Source: an uncultured Elioraea sp.
GTDB lineage: Bacteria; Pseudomonadota; Alphaproteobacteria; Acetobacterales; Acetobacteraceae
Assembly: GCA_937995555.1 (NCBI GenBank)
Contig: CALKJX010000207.1
Span: 1 to 10,164 of the forward strand
DNA length: 10,164 bases
Direction of reading: 5' to 3'
Program-made: the position numbers and the translations under genes
Notes under the pieces: model-generated
Database searches by the model: none
What the model saw: the letters and a program-made list of their open reading frames with translations, nothing else
Told to the model about the DNA's origin: nothing
In this document: in pieces, positions 7,306 through 10,164 of the stretch
Numbering within the stretch: the first letter of the stretch is position 1
Layout of the letters: each line of letters starts with the position of its first letter

Positions 7306-8400
7306 TCAGACGTTGAAGCGGAACAGCATCACGTCGCCGTCGCGCACCACGTAGTCCTTGCCCTCGACGCGCATCCTGCCGGCTTCCTTGGCCGGCACCT
7401 CGCCGCCGCAGGCGACGAAATCGTCATAGGCGATGGTCTCGGCGGCGATGAAGCCGCGCTCGAAATCGCCGTGGATCACGCCGGCGGCCTGCGGCGCGCG
7501 CGTGCCCTGCACGATCGTCCAGGCGCGCGCCTCCTTCGGCCCGACCGTGAAGAAGGTGATCAGGCCCAGGAGCGCGTAGCCGGCGCGGATCACCCGGTCG
7601 AGCCCGCTGTCGGCAAGCCCGAGGCTCTCCAGGAACGGCCCCTTCTCCTCGGGCGGAAGCTGCGCGATGTCGGCCTCGATCGCCGCCGAGACCACCACCG
7701 CGGCCGCGCCCTTCGCCTTGGCCATCGCCTCGACGCGCGCGCTCCAGGCATTGCCGGTGGCGGCCGCGTCCTCCTCGACGTTGCAGACGTAGAGCACGGG
7801 CTTGGTCGTCATCAGGTTGAGCGCGCGCGCCGCCGCCTCCTGGCCGGGCGGGATGGCGCTGCGCGCCGGCTCGCCGCGTTGCAGGGCGGGGATCAGGGTC
7901 TCGATCAGCGCGAGCTGCGCGGCCGCGTCCTTGTCGCCGCCACGGGCGCGCTTGGCGAGCGCGGTGATCCGCTTCTCCAGGCTTTCGAGGTCGGCGAGCA
8001 TGAGTTCGGTCTCGACCGTCCCGGCGTCGCGCAGCGGGTCGATCGAGCCGTCCACGTGCGCGATGTCGGGGTCCTCGAAGCAGCGCAGCACGTGGATGAT
8101 CGCGTCCACCTCCCGGATATTGGCCAGGAACTGGTTGCCGAGCCCCTCGCCCTTGGAGGCGCCGCGGACCAGCCCGGCGATGTCGACGAATTCCAGGCTG
8201 GTGGGGATGATCTTCGCCGACTTGCCGATGCGCGCGAGGGTGTCGAGCCGCGGGTCGGGGACGGCCACGCGGCCCACGTTCGGCTCTATGGTGCAGAACG
8301 GGTAGTTCGCGGCCTGGGCGGCCGCGGTCTGGGTGAGCGCGTTGAACAGGGTGGACTTGCCGACGTTCGGCAGGCCGACGATGCCGCAGTTGAAGCCCAT
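7306..8400 (-). CDS. ychF: Redox-regulated ATPase YchF (OLA1/Obg-like P-loop protein)
   Basis: 364 residues, matching the usual length (E. coli 363). A cytoplasmic, ribosome-associated TRAFAC-class protein that prefers ATP over GTP and is linked to translation and oxidative-stress control. G1 is GLPNVGKST (9-17), TIEPNVG (37-43) lies in switch I, and G3 is DIAGLVRGASKGEGLGNQF (73-91). The G4 position is NVEE (207-210) instead of NKxD, the change that gives YchF its ATP preference. A coiled-coil region (about 130-190) follows the first half, and the C-terminal TGS domain ends ...GKDYVVRDGDVMLFRFNV. I take the ATG at 8400, not the upstream one at 8457, because 8400 gives the canonical MGFNCGIVGLPNVGKS and has a good ribosome site; the longer frame would translate repeat DNA. 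It follows pth, a widely conserved pairing. Confidence 0.97.
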   Translation of the reverse strand: MGFNCGIVGLPNVGKSTLFNALTQTAAAQAANYPFCTIEPNVGRVAVPDPRLDTLARIGKSAKIIPTSLEFVDIAGLVRGASKGEGLGNQFLANIREVDAIIHVLRCFEDPDIAHVDGSIDPLRDAGTVETELMLADLESLEKRITALAKRARGGDKDAAAQLALIETLIPALQRGEPARSAIPPGQEAAARALNLMTTKPVLYVCNVEEDAAATGNAWSARVEAMAKAKGAAAVVVSAAIEADIAQLPPEEKGPFLESLGLADSGLDRVIRAGYALLGLITFFTVGPKEARAWTIVQGTRAPQAAGVIHGDFERGFIAAETIAYDDFVACGGEVPAKEAGRMRVEGKDYVVRDGDVMLFRFNV

Positions 8401-8407
8401 CAAGTGA

Positions 8408-8412
8408 TCTCC
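8408..8412 (-). promoter_or_regulatory. Shine-Dalgarno of ychF
   Basis: GGAGA on the minus strand, seven bases before the ATG at 8400. It decides the ychF start against the in-frame ATG at 8457, which lies inside repeat DNA. Confidence 0.75.
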
Positions 8413-8419
8413 ATGAGAG

Positions 8420-8538
8420 TGGGGGGACCACGCTGGTCCCCCCACACCCCCCTGCACCCGGGGGGCCGCTCCCGTTGGTCGCGGCCCGCGCCCCGACCAA
8501 CGGGAGGGGCGCCCTCCCTAGGGGGTCTGGGGGAGAGG
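8420..8538. repeat. Composite palindromic element between pth and ychF, four predicted hairpins
   Basis: Hairpin 1: TGGGGGGACCA (8420-8430), loop CGC, TGGTCCCCCCA (8434-8444), 11 bp perfect. Hairpin 2: CCCCCC (8447-8452) / GGGGGG (8460-8465). Hairpin 3: CTCCCGTTGGTC (8469-8480) / GACCAACGGGAG (8495-8506), 12 bp perfect, with an optional inner CGCG/CGCG pair. Hairpin 4: GGGAGGG (8502-8508), loop GCG, CCCTCCC (8512-8518); it shares bases with the 3' arm of hairpin 3, so the two exclude each other. The G/C-run tail (CTAGGGGGTCTGGGGGAGAG) runs into the pth 3' end. It resembles high-GC extragenic repeats of Rhodospirillales, but no second copy lies in this window, so its repeat status is inferred. 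It probably forms structured RNA in the pth-ychF transcript. Confidence 0.7.
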
Positions 8539-9111
8539 ACGCTCACCCCCAGCAACCCTGTTCATGAACTGATCCGGCCTGCCTTCGGCGAGCAACGGCG
8601 CCGCCTCGGCAATCCGATCCAGCAGCGTATCGACCCACGGGCGGTCCGACTTGGCGAAATCGCCGAGCACATGCCCGGTCACCCGCTCCTTGTCGCCGGG
8701 ATGGCCGATCCCGAGCCGCACGCGCCAGAAATCGGGACCCCCGCAGTGCTGCGTGATGCTGCGCAACCCGTTGTGTCCGGCGTTGCCGCCGCCCTTCTTC
8801 ACCCGCACCTTGCCGGCAGCGAGATCGAGCTCGTCGTGGAACACCGTCACGGCATCGAGCGGCACCCGGAAGAACGCCATCGCCGCCTGCACGCTCTCGC
8901 CCGACAGGTTCATGTAGGTCTGCGGCTTCAGCGCCAGCACCTTCCGCCCCGCGACCGTACCGTCGGCCACGACACCGCGGAACCGGTTGCGCCACGGCAC
9001 GAAGCCGTGGCGCGCCGCGATCGCGTCCACCGCCATGAAACCGATGTTGTGGCGGTTGCGCGCGTACTCCGGGCCGGGATTGCCCAGCCCGACCCAGAGC
9101 AGCAGGCTCAC
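8518..9111 (-). CDS. pth: Peptidyl-tRNA hydrolase (bacterial Pth type)
   Basis: 197 residues (E. coli 194). It cleaves the ester bond of peptidyl-tRNAs dropped by ribosomes, returning tRNA to use; cytoplasmic and usually essential. The signature GLGNPGPEYARNRHNIGF (8-25) carries N11 and the catalytic H21. KPQTYMNLSG (62-71) gives N68, HDELD (92-96) gives the catalytic D93, and GGGNAGHNGLRS gives N114; all match known E. coli active-site residues. The start is GTG at 9111, giving the normal MSLLLWVGLGNPG; it overlaps the rplY stop as GTGA, and the local Shine-Dalgarno is weak, so translation is likely coupled to rplY. The last residues (ERPLPQTP and the TAG stop) come from G/C-run sequence that looks like part of the adjacent palindromic element, so the C-terminal tail may be repeat-derived. 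Confidence 0.96.
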   Translation of the reverse strand: MSLLLWVGLGNPGPEYARNRHNIGFMAVDAIAARHGFVPWRNRFRGVVADGTVAGRKVLALKPQTYMNLSGESVQAAMAFFRVPLDAVTVFHDELDLAAGKVRVKKGGGNAGHNGLRSITQHCGGPDFWRVRLGIGHPGDKERVTGHVLGDFAKSDRPWVDTLLDRIAEAAPLLAEGRPDQFMNRVAGGERPLPQTP

Positions 9112-9752
9112 TTCTTCTGGGCTGCGGGCGCCGCGGCGGGAGCAGGCGCAGCCGCGGTCTCGGCCCCGGCCGGCGCCTCGGTCATCTTGGTCGGCGGCGC
9201 GATCGAGGCGATCGTGAAGTCGCGATCCGCGATCACCGGCCGCACGCCCGCCGGCGCCTTCACCGCGCTCCAGTGGATCGAGGTGCCGATCGTCAGCCCG
9301 GTCAGGTCGACCTCGAACCGCTCGGGCACGTCATCGACCGAGCAGTACACCTCGATCTCGTGCCGGATCACGTTCAGCACGCCACCCTGCTTCAGCCCGG
9401 GCGACAGCCCCTCGTTCAGGAATGCGACCTCGACCGCCACGCGGATCTCCTGGCCCGGCGCGAGCCGCTGGAAATCGACGTGTTCCGGACGGTCGGTGAC
9501 GGGGTGGAACTGCACGTCGCGCAAGAGCGCCCGCTCGGTCGCCTCGCCCACCTTCACGTCGTAGAAGCGCGAGCGCCAGCCGTGCCGGTGCAGCTCCCGC
9601 ATGATGACGCGCGGATCCATCGCGATCAGCCTGGGATCCTGCTTCGCGCCGTAGATGACGCCGGGCACCTTGCCCTCTCGCCGGGTCGCGCGTGCCGCCC
9701 CCTTGCCGGCCCGCCCGCGCGCCTCGGCCTCGATCGTGACGACCTCGACCAT
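9108..9752 (-). CDS. rplY: Large-subunit ribosomal protein bL25, long CTC form
   Basis: 214 residues. bL25 binds 5S rRNA in the central protuberance of the 50S subunit; the long form adds a C-terminal beta domain (general stress protein CTC). The N-terminal 5S-binding part contains GRAGKGAARATRREGKVPGV (13-32), the classic bL25 opening, and RDVQFHPVTDRPEHVDF. The C-terminal domain runs through PGVKxGGV-like SPGLKQGGVLNVI and ends in an Ala/Pro-rich, disordered tail (AAAPAPAAAPAAQKK) common in alphaproteobacteria. I choose the ATG at 9752, with AGGAG six bases upstream; the longer frame would need a TTG at 9779 and passes through that ribosome site. Its stop overlaps the pth start, forming rplY-pth-ychF, a conserved translation cluster. 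Confidence 0.95.
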   Translation of the reverse strand: MVEVVTIEAEARGRAGKGAARATRREGKVPGVIYGAKQDPRLIAMDPRVIMRELHRHGWRSRFYDVKVGEATERALLRDVQFHPVTDRPEHVDFQRLAPGQEIRVAVEVAFLNEGLSPGLKQGGVLNVIRHEIEVYCSVDDVPERFEVDLTGLTIGTSIHWSAVKAPAGVRPVIADRDFTIASIAPPTKMTEAPAGAETAAAPAPAAAPAAQKK

Positions 9753-9758
9753 CGCTCG

Positions 9759-9763
9759 CTCCT
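9759..9763 (-). promoter_or_regulatory. Shine-Dalgarno of rplY
   Basis: AGGAG on the minus strand, six bases before the ATG at 9752. It excludes the upstream TTG start. Confidence 0.75.
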
Positions 9764-9779
9764 GTCGGTCCAATGACAA

Positions 9780-9805
9780 GCGCGGGCCTCCAGGGGTGCC
9801 CGCGC
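9780..9805. terminator. Hairpin between phosphatase gene and rplY, possible terminator or leader structure
   Basis: GCGCGGGC (9780-9787) / GCCCGCGC (9798-9805), 8 bp perfect with a 10-base loop. It starts 10 bases after the phosphatase stop and is followed on the minus strand by TTGTCATT, only mildly T-rich. It could end the phosphatase transcript or sit in the rplY leader; the sequence does not decide. Confidence 0.4.
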
Positions 9806-9815
9806 CAGCCCGTAT

Positions 9816-10164
9816 CTACGCCGGGGGCGTGGCCGCGGCAAGCGGCGTCAGCCGCCAGGCCGACGCGCCATCCGCGGGGGGCTCGACGTAGAGCGGCATG
9901 GCGTTGGGGATCCGCACGTTGATCTCGAGCCCGAGCGCCCCGCGGACCGCCCGCCACAGCGCGCCGTGCGCCACCACCAGCACCGCCGGCGGGCGGGCGA
10001 GCGCCCGGTTGATCCCGGCCACCGCGCGGGCCCGGAGCGCGGCGAACGGCTCGCCCCCCTCGGGCGTGAAGCGCCCCTCGACCCACTCGGCGAACCACGC
10101 GCCCATGGGCCGGCCCTCGTTGACCCCGAACGCCGCCTCGCGCAGATCCTCGTCAGCCTCCATC
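9816..10164 (-). CDS. Histidine phosphatase family protein (phosphoglycerate mutase-like), 5'-truncated by window edge
   Basis: The last 115 residues of a protein whose start lies beyond the right edge; the ATG at 10163 is probably internal, because the N-terminal RHG phosphohistidine motif that begins this family is absent. Seen here are DEDLREAAFGVNEGRPMG (similar to the usual LREIDFGxWEG block), FTPEGGEPFAALRAR, with the Glu expected to act as proton donor, and VLVVAHGALWRAVRGALGL, with the second conserved active-site His (residue 66 of the visible part). The family includes phosphoglycerate mutases, cobalamin and nucleotide phosphatases and SixA-like proteins; the visible half does not separate them. 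The TAG stop is 63 bases before rplY, on the same strand, with a hairpin between. Confidence 0.85.
   Translation of the reverse strand, partial: MEADEDLREAAFGVNEGRPMGAWFAEWVEGRFTPEGGEPFAALRARAVAGINRALARPPAVLVVAHGALWRAVRGALGLEINVRIPNAMPLYVEPPADGASAWRLTPLAAATPPA

Noticed and set aside
8401..8457. Upstream ATG of ychF at 8457
   Set aside because: It would translate the palindromic element and ignore the ribosome site just before 8400, where the canonical YchF N-terminus begins.
7270..9564. A 764-codon open frame on the plus strand opposite ychF, pth and rplY
   Set aside because: It is the antisense shadow of three clearly recognised genes; long open antisense frames are expected at this GC content, the translation is Arg/His/Asp/Ala-rich low-complexity, and it has no recognisable domain.
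9753..9779. Longer bL25 start (TTG at 9779)
   Set aside because: A rare start codon with no ribosome site, and it would read through the Shine-Dalgarno that serves the ATG at 9752.
1..10164. CRISPR arrays, tRNA/rRNA genes, transposases, phage or defence genes
   Set aside because: No spaced direct repeats, tRNA-like cloverleaf, transposase or nuclease motif was seen; all intergenic gaps are under 200 bases.

Overview
The window comes from a very GC-rich chromosome (roughly 70% by eye). It most resembles an alphaproteobacterium, and Rhodospirillales/Acetobacteraceae-type is my best guess. Support for this is the rplY-pth-ychF cluster with a long-form (CTC-type) bL25 and an Ala/Pro-rich tail, GTG starts, and the extragenic palindromic repeats. 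The genus cannot be fixed from the sequence alone. There is no phage, IS, CRISPR or defence gene. Gene density is high and no stretch over 300 bases lacks a gene.

Layout: (1) 1-1485, plus strand: the C-terminal ~90% of a GMC-family FAD oxidoreductase, cut by the left edge. (2) 1486-1555: a short convergent junction with a 10-bp-stem hairpin that belongs to a repeat family. (3) 1556-3634, minus: fusA (EF-G), complete, GTG start with a strong Shine-Dalgarno. It stands alone, without rpsL/rpsG/tuf beside it, and has a non-standard switch I sequence. (4) 3810-7182, minus: a three-gene peptide/nickel-type (family 5) ABC import operon in the order Tat-exported binding protein, DppC-like permease, DppB-like permease. 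No ATPase gene is present. (5) 7306-9752, minus: the housekeeping cluster rplY-pth-ychF. (6) 9816-10164, minus: the C-terminal part of a histidine-phosphatase (phosphoglycerate mutase-like) protein cut by the right edge.

Except for the GMC gene, everything is transcribed leftward. rplY and pth overlap (GTGA), and the two permeases overlap (TGATG), which suggests translational coupling. rplY, pth and ychF serve translation: a 5S-rRNA-binding ribosomal protein, peptidyl-tRNA recycling, and a ribosome-associated ATPase. fusA belongs to the same process but is separated from them by the transporter operon.

I found no convincing new biological system. The most informative non-coding structures are repeats. 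One is a compact composite palindromic element of about 115 bp between pth and ychF with four predicted hairpins, which seems to supply the last codons and stop of pth. The others are two copies of another extragenic repeat at 1473-1509 and 5600-5643, the second lying inside the transporter operon.
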